Positions 28,005-36,575 of a DNA stretch of 64,000 bases are shown here, piece by piece. The position numbers and the translations under genes are program-made. Numbering within the stretch: the stretch's first letter is position 1; each line of letters begins with the position of its first letter. The notes beneath the pieces were generated by a model. It was not told the DNA's origin. It ran no database searches and was given only the letters and a program-made list of their open reading frames with translations. The DNA is from Haladaptatus caseinilyticus (GTDB lineage Archaea; Halobacteriota; Halobacteria; Halobacteriales; Haladaptataceae): contig NZ_CP111036.1 of the NCBI RefSeq assembly GCF_026248685.1, positions 1,550,001-1,614,000 on the forward strand. Direction: 5' to 3'.

Positions 28005-28144
28005 TCCCGACGCATCGTCACCCTCGTGGTTTGCGAAACAGTTCCGTCGCGTTTCCGACGACGAACGACGAACCAGAAAACGAGGGCGTTTTCTGTCCCT
28101 CCGGCTCCGACTGATTCCCTCGTTCTCGCGGCGTTTGTGCCTGT

Positions 28145-28177
28145 TTTTTATGAGATGGCCAGTAACACCGTGTAAAG
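28145..28177 (+). promoter_or_regulatory. Promoter of the 66-residue ORF and geranylgeranyl reductase
   Basis: TTTTTATGA at 28145-28153 lies about 29 nt before the ATG at 28178. The spacing suggests that the transcript starts at or next to that codon, so the small ORF would be translated leaderlessly. Confidence 0.5.
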
Positions 28178-28378
28178 ATGACTGCGGAAACATGCGACAA
28201 TGCCGTCGGTGGGGTGGGATGCCAGTTCACCTCGGCGACCGTTTTCACTGCGCCCTCCGACATCGACCGAGTTCGTGTGACGACCCCCCGCGATTCGGTC
28301 GGTTTTGATGTGCCGATTCGAACGTTCGAACCCGAAAAGGAAACGACATATCTCTCCGTCACCGAGGCGATTGTATGA
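28178..28378 (+). CDS. Small hypothetical protein coupled to geranylgeranyl reductase
   Basis: A 66-residue frame starts right where the promoter predicts transcription and ends in a TGA that overlaps the reductase ATG (ATGA at 28375-28378). Codon choice is typical of this genome (many third-position C and G). It holds two cysteines and a repetitive T/V/D-rich sequence and no recognised domain. It may be a real microprotein or a leader ORF that controls translation of the reductase. Confidence 0.55.
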   Translation: MTAETCDNAVGGVGCQFTSATVFTAPSDIDRVRVTTPRDSVGFDVPIRTFEPEKETTYLSVTEAIV

Positions 28379-29607
28379 CTGAGCATTTCGACGTCATCGT
28401 TGCCGGTGCCGGTCCCGCCGGGGCACAGTGTGCGCGGGATTTGGCTCAACGGGGACACGACGTGGTCGTCCTCGAAGTCGAGGGGGAAGACGAGTTCCCG
28501 AAACAGAGCAATAAATCCACGGCGGGGACGTTTTCCTCGATGATGGCCGCGTTCGGAATTCCGGACGACGTGGTCATGAACTACACAGACAACGTCGTTC
28601 TCGAATCACCGAACGAGCATTTCGTTCAGGAACAGCCCGGCGCAGTTCTCGAATTCGCGGATTTCAAGCGGTTTTTGGTCGAGGATGGCCGCGAGGAAGG
28701 TGCGGAATACTGGTTCGAGTCGCGTGTTTCGAAGCCCATCATGGAAGGAAACGAGATCGTGGGCGTTCGCCACAGCGGGAATCAGGAAGTGTACGGCGAC
28801 ATCATCGTCGATGCAACCGGACCGAGCGCCCCTCTCGCGAAGAGTCTCGGTGTGAGCAATCTCAAGCGGGAAAACCAGGCCATCGGCGTCGAGTACGAAC
28901 TGGACGGCGTCGATATGGATTGCGATGGGTACGCAGACCTCACCGACGCGATGATGCTCCGACTCGACCACGAACTCGCACCGGGTGGCTATTCGTGGAT
29001 TTTCCACACCGGTGAAGATACTGCGAAGGTGGGCCTCTGTTATATCCAGAACGAGAGCCATCACGATTACGCGAAGGATGGGATGGGTATCGACGATTAC
29101 ATGCAGTATTGGCTCGACAACGACCCACGATTCGAGAGCGCAGAACGAATCCCCGGAAAGCAGCATCGCGGGTCGGCTCACATCCAGATGCCGGGAAGCC
29201 TCAGCACGGACAACTTCATGGCAGTTGGGGATACCGTTCCGACCATCGACCCGCTTTGGGGAGAGGGTATTCACACCGGGATGAAATCCGGTCGCGCCGC
29301 GGCGATAACTGCTGACCGATGCTTCATGACTGGCGAGTCCGACACGTCTGCCGACAAGATGTCCATCTACAACAAACTCTGGCACGGCGATGTCGCTCCA
29401 CAGATGCGGACTCGACTGCTCATGACCCAACTACTGTACCTCGCCGAAAACGAGCGCTACGACACATTGGTGCGGGACCTGAAACGAATCGGCAGTGACG
29501 TACGAAGCAACGCGAACGCCGGAAAGATTCGAGGTATTCTGGAACTCCTCCACTGGGAGGACATACCGCTGCTGAAGCGGTTCGCCAAGGAACAACTGCC
29601 ACTCTGA
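28375..29607 (+). CDS. Geranylgeranyl reductase family FAD oxidoreductase
   Basis: This enzyme reduces double bonds of geranylgeranyl chains, as in the saturation of archaeal ether lipids. The 410 residues start with the FAD motif DVIVAGAGPAGAQCA (residues 6-20). They contain KSTAGTFSSMM, the GYSWIF stretch common to this family and a C-terminal GIHTGMKSGRAAA flavin-contact motif. Haloarchaeal relatives are annotated as digeranylgeranylglycerophospholipid reductase. I infer a role in lipid synthesis, together with GGGP synthase near 36 kb. The start is coupled to the small ORF. Confidence 0.88.
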   Translation: MTEHFDVIVAGAGPAGAQCARDLAQRGHDVVVLEVEGEDEFPKQSNKSTAGTFSSMMAAFGIPDDVVMNYTDNVVLESPNEHFVQEQPGAVLEFADFKRFLVEDGREEGAEYWFESRVSKPIMEGNEIVGVRHSGNQEVYGDIIVDATGPSAPLAKSLGVSNLKRENQAIGVEYELDGVDMDCDGYADLTDAMMLRLDHELAPGGYSWIFHTGEDTAKVGLCYIQNESHHDYAKDGMGIDDYMQYWLDNDPRFESAERIPGKQHRGSAHIQMPGSLSTDNFMAVGDTVPTIDPLWGEGIHTGMKSGRAAAITADRCFMTGESDTSADKMSIYNKLWHGDVAPQMRTRLLMTQLLYLAENERYDTLVRDLKRIGSDVRSNANAGKIRGILELLHWEDIPLLKRFAKEQLPL

Positions 29608-29823
29608 AGTGGTTCCTGTTTTGGAAAGTCGATTCGCTACGGAACACCTCTCGTTTGATTCGAATATCGAGACCGGACTGCCGTAGTCGCAGTCGGTAAG
29701 CGCATTATGCGTAACGACTGTAGCGTTCACCGTCTCAACATCGACCTCGTTGCCTGCAACCGCTTCACTACCATCGTCTTCGAAATCGACGTCTATTCCG
29801 CTCCCTCGACGATCCTCCCGTCG

Positions 29824-30567
29824 TTACAGATCCCGGATAGCGCTTTCAGCGTCGTCCAGCGCTTCTTGCCGATCAAACTCGTTAACGATGGTTTCTAGTT
29901 CCTCACGGGACACATCGGCCAAGGCGCGTGCGTGGGCGGTCATGTTCGGCACTGCTCGGATGATGTTGTCGATAATCGGAACCGCGGCGGTTCGCGGGGA
30001 CCGCGAGAGCGGATTGAGGTCGATGACGAGTTCCGTCTTTCCCATCTCGGCGAGCGCTTCCGCTCGGTCGCCGTCCTCCAGCGGAACGAGCACCACGTCC
30101 GCGGTGAAAATTCCGTCTTCGTCTACCTTCGCGCGTTCGTGTTCCAATCCGGGAATTCGGGCATCCGCGGTGAGTCCCTTCACATCCTCGGCACCATGTT
30201 CGTGCAGGTGATCGGCGATGGCTTGCATTCGTTCGTCCGTGCGGTTGAACAGGTTGACCTCGATGTCCGCACCGGTCGAATCGGCGAGGTCCACGATTTC
30301 GCCGGGAACGAGCGCTGCGACGTTTCCGTTGACCGAGAGGACGGCGTGCTCAGCGAGAAGTAACTGTGCGGCCGCGGCCCGCTCTGCTTCGTCCGCGCTC
30401 GGGAGCGTTTCCTCCCCGAGCAGATAATCGAAGGACTCCCCTCGACCCTCCGCGATGAGACCTTGCCTGCTCGTGATACCCTTTTCGACGCCCGCTTCGA
30501 TGCGGTGGCGCGTGAGAAGTGATTGGTAACGGGGATGGTCCTCGGGAATCTCCACCTCGTCGGTCAT
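29824..30567 (-). CDS. 4-phosphopantoate--beta-alanine ligase (phosphopantothenate synthetase)
   Basis: The 247 residues match the archaeal phosphopantothenate synthetase (HPRYQSLLTRHRIEAGV at the N-terminus, NGNVAALVPGEIV near residue 80, EVNLFNRTDERM, LVIDLNPLSRS). It joins 4-phosphopantoate to beta-alanine, replacing the bacterial pantothenate route. It lies downstream of pantoate kinase on the same strand, with about 116 bases between them, so the pair is likely an operon. Confidence 0.93.
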   Translation of the reverse strand: MTDEVEIPEDHPRYQSLLTRHRIEAGVEKGITSRQGLIAEGRGESFDYLLGEETLPSADEAERAAAAQLLLAEHAVLSVNGNVAALVPGEIVDLADSTGADIEVNLFNRTDERMQAIADHLHEHGAEDVKGLTADARIPGLEHERAKVDEDGIFTADVVLVPLEDGDRAEALAEMGKTELVIDLNPLSRSPRTAAVPIIDNIIRAVPNMTAHARALADVSREELETIVNEFDRQEALDDAESAIRDL

Positions 30568-30683
30568 GGTCGTTTTCCGCAGTGAGACCGAAAAAACAGT
30601 TCGCTTTTCGATGACTCGCTACCAGCGGCAGTTCCGAGATGGCGCTTTGGAGCGGGGTTGTCTGTCGGTTCGGACAAGGCGGA

Positions 30684-31517
30684 TTATTCGAGCAGTGTTG
30701 CTCCAGCGTGATGCGTTTCGCACGCCATAGCGTCGTAACCGGCGTCGGAGAGACCGGTATCGAGTGCGAATACGGTTTCACCCAGCATGGCCATCGAGGC
30801 CTGTCCACCGACATCGTGAACATCCTCGATTACCGCTCGGACCTCGTCGGTGAGTAAGCCGGTTTCCTCGGCGAACGCACGGGATTGACGCATGAACGAA
30901 TCGAGCGTCGGTTCGTTCACCAGCGCGACGAGTGCATCGACACCCGCCCGAGAGAGTCGGTCGGTGCTTCCCGAGAGCACTTCCGCAGTTGAGAGTTCGC
31001 CGAGTGACGCGTATTCGATGCGTGCTCGTGTCGGGATTCCGTCGAGGCGATTGTACTCCGGCGCGCCGGGTTCGAGGCGGATGGGGACGCCACCGCGTGC
31101 TTGGGCTACCACGTCTCCGAGACCGGTTCCTGCTTTGACCTCCGCGCTGTGGGCGAGCGTCACCAGTTCGTTTTCCGACCGTCCCCGGTCGAACGCATCG
31201 TTGGCGGCGAACGCCGTCCCGAGTGCGAGTGCGCCCGAAACGCCGAATCCTGCACCGAGTGGAAGGTCGGTTTCGGCGGACACCTGTGCTGTAACGTCCA
31301 ATTCGTCGAGGACGCGTCTCCCGGCCTCGACTGCGGCGAACTCACCGTTCAACTCGATACTCGCCTCCGCTGCGGGTTCGACGGTCACAGTCACGCCCTC
31401 CGAAAGCGTCAGCCCTGCCCCACGCGACCCGGCTTGTTTGGGGTCGTCCGCCTCGTGGATGCTGAAAAACCCCGTGACGTGTCCGGGAACGAACGCACGA
31501 CCTGCCTCGTCGCTCAT
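30684..31517 (-). CDS. Pantoate kinase (GHMP family)
   Basis: Pantoate kinase phosphorylates pantoate for coenzyme A synthesis in archaea. The 277 residues contain a glycine-rich ATP loop LPLGAGFGVSGALALGTAFAA near residues 90-110. The C-terminal substrate region is present too. The ATG at 31517 is chosen because the TATA-like GGGTTATA (rc of 31541-31548) lies about 27 nt upstream; the longer GTG-started frame would overlap the promoter. Confidence 0.9.
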   Translation of the reverse strand: MSDEAGRAFVPGHVTGFFSIHEADDPKQAGSRGAGLTLSEGVTVTVEPAAEASIELNGEFAAVEAGRRVLDELDVTAQVSAETDLPLGAGFGVSGALALGTAFAANDAFDRGRSENELVTLAHSAEVKAGTGLGDVVAQARGGVPIRLEPGAPEYNRLDGIPTRARIEYASLGELSTAEVLSGSTDRLSRAGVDALVALVNEPTLDSFMRQSRAFAEETGLLTDEVRAVIEDVHDVGGQASMAMLGETVFALDTGLSDAGYDAMACETHHAGATLLE

Positions 31518-31540
31518 ACCGTCGTTTTCGGGCGACAGCG

Positions 31541-31548
31541 TATAACCC
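31541..31548 (-). promoter_or_regulatory. TATA box of pantoate kinase
   Basis: The reverse strand reads GGGTTATA, flanked by TTTTAA, 27 nt before the ATG. This predicts leaderless translation and excludes the longer open frame. Confidence 0.55.
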
Positions 31549-31635
31549 TTAAAATTCGTCGTCGTCACTCGGCAGTGGTGTGGTCGGTTGGTCGAATGCG
31601 GAAAAAAGCCGATATCGCGCGGAACGCGGATTTAT

Positions 31636-32934
31636 CTACGGACTCAATCGCTGTCGGTCTCGTGGGAACAACACGGCCTCGCGGATGTTGTCCAGTCCGA
31701 GCATCGTCATGATGAGACGCTCGCCACCGAGACCCCAACCGGCGTGTGGCGGCATGCCGTATTTGAACATCTTCGTGTAGTAATCGAAGGCCTCGGGGTC
31801 GAGACCTTGCTGTTCGAAGCCGTCCACGAGTTTCTCGTAGCGGTGTTCACGTTGCCCACCCGAGACGAGTTCCATGCGTGGATGCATCATGTCGAACCCG
31901 GTCGAGAGCTCCTCGTCGTCGTCGTGGTCCTTGATGTAGAACGGTTTGATCTCGCTCGGCCAGTCGGTGATGAAGTAGTGCGTTCCGACATCTTCGCCGA
32001 GTGCCTTCTCACCCTCGGTCGGTAGGTCGTCGCCCCAGACGAGCATCTCGTCCAGTTCACCGGTCGCGTTGATTCGTTCGATTGCCTCCTCGTAGGTCAG
32101 CCGTGGGAAGTCGCCGTCCGGTACTTCGAAATCGACATCGAGTGCGTCGAGTTCGTCCTGGCAGTTCTCGGCGACGGCCTCATATGCCGCTTTGACGACC
32201 GATTCACACGCGTCCATCGCTTCTTCGTGGTTGTAGAACGCGCTCTCGAAGTCGATGCTGGTCGCTTCGTTCAGGTGGCGCGGCGTGTTGTGCTCTTCTG
32301 CACGGAAGATCGGACCGATTTCGAACACGCGTTCCAATCCGCTGCCGACCATCAGCTGTTTGAACAGCTGTGGGGACTGGTTCATGAACGCCTCCTCGCC
32401 GAAGTAGGTGATGGGGAACAGTTCCGTTCCACCTTCCGTCCCGGTTGCCACTATTTTTGGCGTGTTGATTTCGCTGCATCCGAGTTCTCGGAACTGCTCG
32501 CGGACGGCGCGAAGCACTTCGCCGCGAATCTTGAACACGGCTTCCACGTCGCCTTTTCGTGCGTCGAGGGTCCGGTTGTCGAGTCGGGTCGAGAGGTCGG
32601 CATCGACCTTTCCACTGGGGTCGAGCGGCAGTTCGGGTTCCGCGGACGCGATGACCTCCACGTCCGTCGGGACGATTTCGACGTCCGTCGGAGCGCGGGG
32701 TTCCTCTTTCACGTCGCCCGTTATCTGAACGACGCTCTCTCGGTTGACGCCGAGTCCGGTTTCGACGAGGTCGTCGTCCATCTCGTCCTTCTCGAACTTG
32801 ACCTGAATCTTGCCCGTCGTGTCGCGGACGATGATGAATGCGATTCCACCGAGGTCACGGATTTCGTGTACCCAGCCGGCCACCGTGACGGTGTCACCGG
32901 GTTCGGCATCCGCAGTGTAGGTTCGGTTCTGCAT
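31636..32934 (-). CDS. aspS: Aspartyl-tRNA synthetase
   Basis: This class II enzyme charges tRNA with aspartate. The 432 residues have an N-terminal OB fold (residues 1-100). The catalytic domain then carries motif 2 [17 protein letters not shown] near residue 215 and motif 3 GLGGERLIM near residue 405. Archaeal AspRS may or may not discriminate between tRNA-Asp and tRNA-Asn; the sequence alone does not tell me which. GatB at 44-45.7 kb can amidate misacylated products. Confidence 0.96.
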   Translation of the reverse strand: MQNRTYTADAEPGDTVTVAGWVHEIRDLGGIAFIIVRDTTGKIQVKFEKDEMDDDLVETGLGVNRESVVQITGDVKEEPRAPTDVEIVPTDVEVIASAEPELPLDPSGKVDADLSTRLDNRTLDARKGDVEAVFKIRGEVLRAVREQFRELGCSEINTPKIVATGTEGGTELFPITYFGEEAFMNQSPQLFKQLMVGSGLERVFEIGPIFRAEEHNTPRHLNEATSIDFESAFYNHEEAMDACESVVKAAYEAVAENCQDELDALDVDFEVPDGDFPRLTYEEAIERINATGELDEMLVWGDDLPTEGEKALGEDVGTHYFITDWPSEIKPFYIKDHDDDEELSTGFDMMHPRMELVSGGQREHRYEKLVDGFEQQGLDPEAFDYYTKMFKYGMPPHAGWGLGGERLIMTMLGLDNIREAVLFPRDRQRLSP

Positions 32935-33005
32935 ACGCCGCAGTTCTTCCGGGGCGGCCTTAAACGCGTTCGTTTCACTCCGTCCGTCGTGTCAACTCGG
33001 ATGTG

Positions 33006-33617
33006 TCAGTCCTGGCGCGTCAATCCCGCAGCGATGGTCTCGATGAGCATGTCGCGGACGGCGGGATAGTACTCCTCACCGAACTGTTCACGATACGGCG
33101 GGATGAACTTCACCGCGCCCATCGTGCCGGCGATGGCGACGGGGTCGCCATCGCGAACGTCCCCTTCCGCTTGCCACTTCTCGATGTACGGCACTACGTA
33201 CGCCAACGAGTCAGCACGCCGTATCTCCATTTCCCCCTCCGGAACGTCGTCCATCGCGCGCATCATCCCCTCCAATTCGTCGCCCGCCAACAACTGCCGA
33301 AACAGCTGGTTTTCCTCCATCGTCTCCACCAACCCACCGAGGAATTTCCGAATCGCTCGTTCCGGATCCGCCTCCGCCCCGAGCGAGTTTGCGACCAACT
33401 CGTCCGCGACTTCGTGACCTTCCGCTTGGATGACTTCGAAATACAGTGACTCCTTCGAGTCGAAAAACTGGTAAAACGTCCCGTTTGCGATACCGACAGC
33501 ATCCGTGAGGTCGGCAATCGTCGTTTTCCGGAGGCCGTACTGAGCGAACAGATCACGACCCGCTTCGATCAGCTCGTGACGGATCCGTTCGCGCTCCTCT
33601 TCGTCGAACCCTCTCAT
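33006..33617 (-). CDS. TetR family regulator of the ABC exporter operon
   Basis: The 203 residues start with a TetR helix-turn-helix (IRHELIEAGRDLFAQYGLRKTT and IADLTDAVGIANGTFYQFFDSK, residues 12-55) and carry an all-helical ligand domain. The ATG at 33617 overlaps the permease stop by ATGA, so it is the third gene of the ABC operon. TetR proteins usually repress their own operon. The double 16-bp palindrome at 35307-35345 is the likely binding site. Confidence 0.9.
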   Translation of the reverse strand: MRGFDEEERERIRHELIEAGRDLFAQYGLRKTTIADLTDAVGIANGTFYQFFDSKESLYFEVIQAEGHEVADELVANSLGAEADPERAIRKFLGGLVETMEENQLFRQLLAGDELEGMMRAMDDVPEGEMEIRRADSLAYVVPYIEKWQAEGDVRDGDPVAIAGTMGAVKFIPPYREQFGEEYYPAVRDMLIETIAAGLTRQD

Positions 33618-34405
33618 CGGACGTCCCTCCGTTGGAAAAGGTACACGCTCACTGACACGAGTATCACAGTTCCGATGAGTAACACGGCTACGCCGGTCCA
33701 ATCGTATTCACCGCTCACGAGGATCGCAGTCGGGTCGTAGTATTGGGTCGGACTCAGTCCGCCGACCCAATCCATCCCCGCCGACTCGCCGATCGAGTCG
33801 AGTAAGAACAGACCGAACACCGCACCGAGTCCACCACGCTGTGCGAGGTCCGTTTTTCCTGCGACGACGGATAGAAGGAGTCCGATCGCACCGCAGGCAA
33901 GTAGGTACGGAATCGACAGCAGATGGACCATCACCAAGTCGGTCACGTCGATCGATTCGCCGACCAGTACGACGCCGAGGAAGACGGCGACCGGTACGGC
34001 GACGTTCACCACCAGTATCGGCGTGCCGAGCGAGCAGAACTTCTCGATGACCACGGTCGTTCGGCTGATTGGTGTGGCGAGGAGGATGTCCATCCGGCCG
34101 CGCTCCTCGTCCCCCGCGATGAGTGCTCCCGCGACGTAGGCGACGTAGACGCCGAGAAGCAGGAGCCAGAAAAACTGATACATTTCGATCGCCAGAAAAC
34201 CCTCTATCGTCGTCAGCGAGGCCTCCCCGAACGTCGCCTGTAGTGCAGGTGGCATACTCTCGAGATAGGCGTCCAAATCGACGCCGGAGTTCGTCACCGA
34301 GGGGAAAAATCCGATAAACAGGAGCGACATCAGGGCGAGCAGTCCGCCAAGCGCCAGCGACCCTCGAACACGCCTTTTCCCCTCGTATCGAGCGATTTCA
34401 AACAT
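33614..34405 (-). CDS. ABC-2 type permease
   Basis: The 263 residues have about six hydrophobic segments, starting with GSLALGGLLALMSLLF near residue 16, and match the ABC-2 permease form. A periplasm-facing acidic loop follows the first segment. It overlaps the ATPase gene by 8 bases and the TetR gene by 4 bases, so all three are co-translated. The exported compound is not known. Confidence 0.87.
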   Translation of the reverse strand: MFEIARYEGKRRVRGSLALGGLLALMSLLFIGFFPSVTNSGVDLDAYLESMPPALQATFGEASLTTIEGFLAIEMYQFFWLLLLGVYVAYVAGALIAGDEERGRMDILLATPISRTTVVIEKFCSLGTPILVVNVAVPVAVFLGVVLVGESIDVTDLVMVHLLSIPYLLACGAIGLLLSVVAGKTDLAQRGGLGAVFGLFLLDSIGESAGMDWVGGLSPTQYYDPTAILVSGEYDWTGVAVLLIGTVILVSVSVYLFQRRDVR

Positions 34406-35282
34406 GCGCTTCCTCGCCGTAGAACCGCATGAACACTTCGTCGAGCGGCGCTTCTTCCACGTCTAGATCTATTAACTGATACTGGTCGAGCTGGTCGATG
34501 AGCGTGTCGTACTCCCCGGTAAAGGTGAATCGAACCTCGCCGTCCACGCTGAGGTCGTGAACTCCCGCAAAGTCGAAGTCGCTCGGTTCGACAGGTTTCG
34601 CTGTTCGCACTCTGACGCGCTTGCCACTTCTATCGAGCAGCGTCTCCACGTCTTCGGTCGTGACGAGTCGTCCGTCGCGGATGATGCCGACCCTGTCACA
34701 TACCTTGCGGACTTCGCTCAGGATGTGACTGGAGAAGAAAACCGTCGTTCCCGTCCCCTGCTCTGCCTGGACGAAATCGTAGAACCGGTCCTGCATCAGC
34801 GGGTCGAGTCCCGACGTCGGTTCGTCCATGATCACGAGGTCGGGGTCGTGCATGAACGCCGAGATGATGGCGAGTTTCTGCTTGTTTCCGCGCGAGTACT
34901 CCTCGATCTTTCGGTCGATGGGGGGGTCGAACAGTTCGAGCAGTTCGGCGCGTCGCTCGTCACCCTTCAACGACGCCTGATAGTCCAGAAACCGTTCTCC
35001 GGTCGTTCCCTCGTCGAACCCGGGATCGCTAGGGAGGTAACCGATTCGACGTTTGGCTTCGATGAGGTCGGTTTCGCTCGCGACATCTCGGCCGAGAATC
35101 GTCGCATCACCTTCAGTGGGAGCGATGAACCCCAGTAGTGTCCGAATCGTCGTCGTCTTTCCGGCCCCGTTCGGGCCGAGGAAACCGAAGACTTCGCCCA
35201 CCTCGACGGTGAGGTCTAGGTGTTCGATACCTCGCGTCTCACCGTAGTACTTCGTGAGTCTGTTTGTTTCGAGTGCCGACAT
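34398..35282 (-). CDS. ABC transporter ATP-binding protein
   Basis: The 294 residues show Walker A GPNGAGKTT near residues 35-43, signature EYSRGNKQKLAI near residue 130 and Walker B LVIMDEPTSGLDP near residue 151. A C-terminal extension of about 80 residues with beta strands follows, as in exporters of the drug or polyketide type. It is the first gene of the ABC-TetR operon. The promoter lies between and beside two palindromes. Confidence 0.93.
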   Translation of the reverse strand: MSALETNRLTKYYGETRGIEHLDLTVEVGEVFGFLGPNGAGKTTTIRTLLGFIAPTEGDATILGRDVASETDLIEAKRRIGYLPSDPGFDEGTTGERFLDYQASLKGDERRAELLELFDPPIDRKIEEYSRGNKQKLAIISAFMHDPDLVIMDEPTSGLDPLMQDRFYDFVQAEQGTGTTVFFSSHILSEVRKVCDRVGIIRDGRLVTTEDVETLLDRSGKRVRVRTAKPVEPSDFDFAGVHDLSVDGEVRFTFTGEYDTLIDQLDQYQLIDLDVEEAPLDEVFMRFYGEEAHV

Positions 35283-35306
35283 ATGCTTTTCCGTATGGAT
35301 ACTCGT

Positions 35307-35322
35307 TTCATGAATTCATGAA
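35307..35322. promoter_or_regulatory. Operator 1 of the ABC-TetR operon
   Basis: TTCATGAATTCATGAA is a perfect 16-bp palindrome in the promoter region of the ABC operon, with an A/T-rich TATA-like element (rc AAATATTC near 35318-35327) at its edge. TetR repressors commonly bind palindromes of this size. Confidence 0.6.
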
Positions 35323-35329
35323 TATTTCG

Positions 35330-35345
35330 TTCATGTATTCTTGAA
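35330..35345. promoter_or_regulatory. Operator 2 of the ABC-TetR operon
   Basis: TTCATGTATTCTTGAA matches operator 1 at 14 of 16 positions and keeps both half-sites. The centres of the two sites are 23 bp apart, close to two turns of the helix, so dimers could bind on one face. Confidence 0.6.
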
Positions 35346-35455
35346 CGTCGTAGGGGATTCCGTCGGCTATCGCTCCCGAAATAGCAGTCATCACCGACGC
35401 TGTCGCTCACGTTCGTCGACACAGATGACCGAAAACTCAGCGATCGCTTCGGAGG

Positions 35456-36178
35456 TTACGCCGATTCTAGATGCGCCTTCTTCGCGTCTCTCGCCCCTTC
35501 GACCGTCTCACGAACGGCTTCGACCCCCTCGTCGTGGACGAGGTCCCCGACGATGATGGTGTCCGCGTGCTGGGCCATCGTGTGCGCAGACTCGTAATCG
35601 TGAATGCCACCGCCGTAGAACAGTGTCGCCTCGTCCAGTTTTTCCTGTGCCGCGGCGACGACTTTCGGGTCGCCGAAGGTTCCGGAGTACTCGATGTAGA
35701 CGATCTCCTGGCCGTACATCTGCTCGGCGATTTCGGCATATGCCGCGACGTCTTCGGCCGACTGGTCACAGTCAGCGTCGGTGAGTTCGGCGACGCTCGC
35801 TTCCGGATTCATGACGATGTACGCTTCCGTCGTCGTCGTTTCCCAATCGACGTCGCTCGTCTTCACCCACTCCTTGTGGAAGCCGGTCATCCACGCGATA
35901 TCCCCCGCATTGAGCACGATCGGAACGAGATAGCCATCGAGCGCGTCATCGTCCACGACGACCGCTGGATTGCTCGGTTCCTGATAGAGCGCGACGTCGT
36001 ATTTCGCGCAGGCGTCGATGACCGATTGCATCTTTTCCCGCGTCATGTCGAGCGTCCCGCCGATTTCGATGGCGTCCGTGCCGGTCTCACAGACGTCCTC
36101 GAAGGTATCGTCACCCGCGAGGCTCTTGTCCGGGTCGAGTTTGATGATGTGGTTCCAGTCGTCCCAAGGCGCAGTCAT
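35456..36178 (-). CDS. Geranylgeranylglyceryl phosphate synthase
   Basis: This enzyme makes the first ether bond of archaeal membrane lipids from geranylgeranyl diphosphate and glycerol-1-phosphate. The 240 residues match the PcrB/GGGPS TIM barrel ([10 protein letters not shown] at the start, [11 protein letters not shown] near residue 34, [11 protein letters not shown] near residue 155, [11 protein letters not shown] near residue 184, [11 protein letters not shown] near residue 205). The ATG at 36178 follows a good ribosome-binding site (AAAGGAAGG); a TTG at 36193 is in frame but less likely. Confidence 0.92.
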   Translation of the reverse strand: MTAPWDDWNHIIKLDPDKSLAGDDTFEDVCETGTDAIEIGGTLDMTREKMQSVIDACAKYDVALYQEPSNPAVVVDDDALDGYLVPIVLNAGDIAWMTGFHKEWVKTSDVDWETTTTEAYIVMNPEASVAELTDADCDQSAEDVAAYAEIAEQMYGQEIVYIEYSGTFGDPKVVAAAQEKLDEATLFYGGGIHDYESAHTMAQHADTIIVGDLVHDEGVEAVRETVEGARDAKKAHLESA

Positions 36179-36248
36179 TAGCCTTCCTTTCAAAACTGTC
36201 GGCTAAAACTGCTTCGGAACGCACTACCACCTTTTGCTTCAGTCGAGG

Positions 36249-36283
36249 GCAGAGGCCAGCATCATCATGACGCTGGCCTCTGC
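36249..36283. repeat. Perfect 12-bp inverted repeat with 11-base loop
   Basis: GCAGAGGCCAGC at 36249-36260 pairs exactly with GCTGGCCTCTGC at 36272-36283. As RNA it would be a very stable hairpin. It lies about 70 bases upstream of the GGGP synthase start and 290 bases beyond the topA stop, so it could be a leader structure, a terminator or a repeat end. Confidence 0.55.
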
Positions 36284-36478
36284 TGGTCTCCCGGCAAAAG
36301 CTGGACTAAAAGCACTCCTCCCTCACTTCGCGTCGCTCCGCTCGGTTGTCGGCCCGCTCGCTCGTCGCTTGCTCCTCGCTCGTGGTGAGCGACCTGGCTC
36401 GCTCCGGTCGTGTCGATGGCTGATTTCTGGTGGCCGTGTCGGTTGCCGATTCTCGGCGGTTGTGTCACCGGCCGATCC

Positions 36479-36511
36479 CGAACGAGGAAATATATTGCGT
36501 CTCCTCGTTCG
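36479..36511. repeat. Perfect 10-bp inverted repeat around a TATA-like loop
   Basis: CGAACGAGGA (36479-36488) and TCCTCGTTCG (36502-36511) are exact inverse copies. They flank AATATATTGCGTC, whose AATATATT is itself a palindrome and TATA-like. This could be an operator around a promoter or a hairpin after topA, whose stop is 65 bases away. Confidence 0.45.
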
Positions 36512-36575
36512 CGACCGGATGCTCTTCTCGGGTTCTGCTCGTTACCAACAAAAACCCGGAGATCGAGGTCGTTCC

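Larger units (their letters stand above)
36179..36575. other. 397-base gap with two perfect inverted repeats
   Basis: No convincing gene lies between topA and GGGP synthase. The region contains a 12-bp-arm inverted repeat (36249-36260 with 36272-36283) and a 10-bp-arm one (36479-36488 with 36502-36511). Between them is a run of CGCTCG-type low-complexity sequence (36340-36410). Neither repeat is followed by a T run in the gene direction. Confidence 0.5.

Noticed and set aside
29431-29823. Reverse-strand frame continuing after the phosphopantothenate synthetase stop
   Set aside because: No start codon near a promoter, most of it is antisense to the reductase gene, and the sequence has no recognisable domain.
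36340-36410. CGCTCGCTCGT-type low-complexity run
   Set aside because: Looks like a simple-sequence stretch common in haloarchaeal intergenic regions. No unit repeats cleanly, so it was not called as a repeat array or CRISPR.
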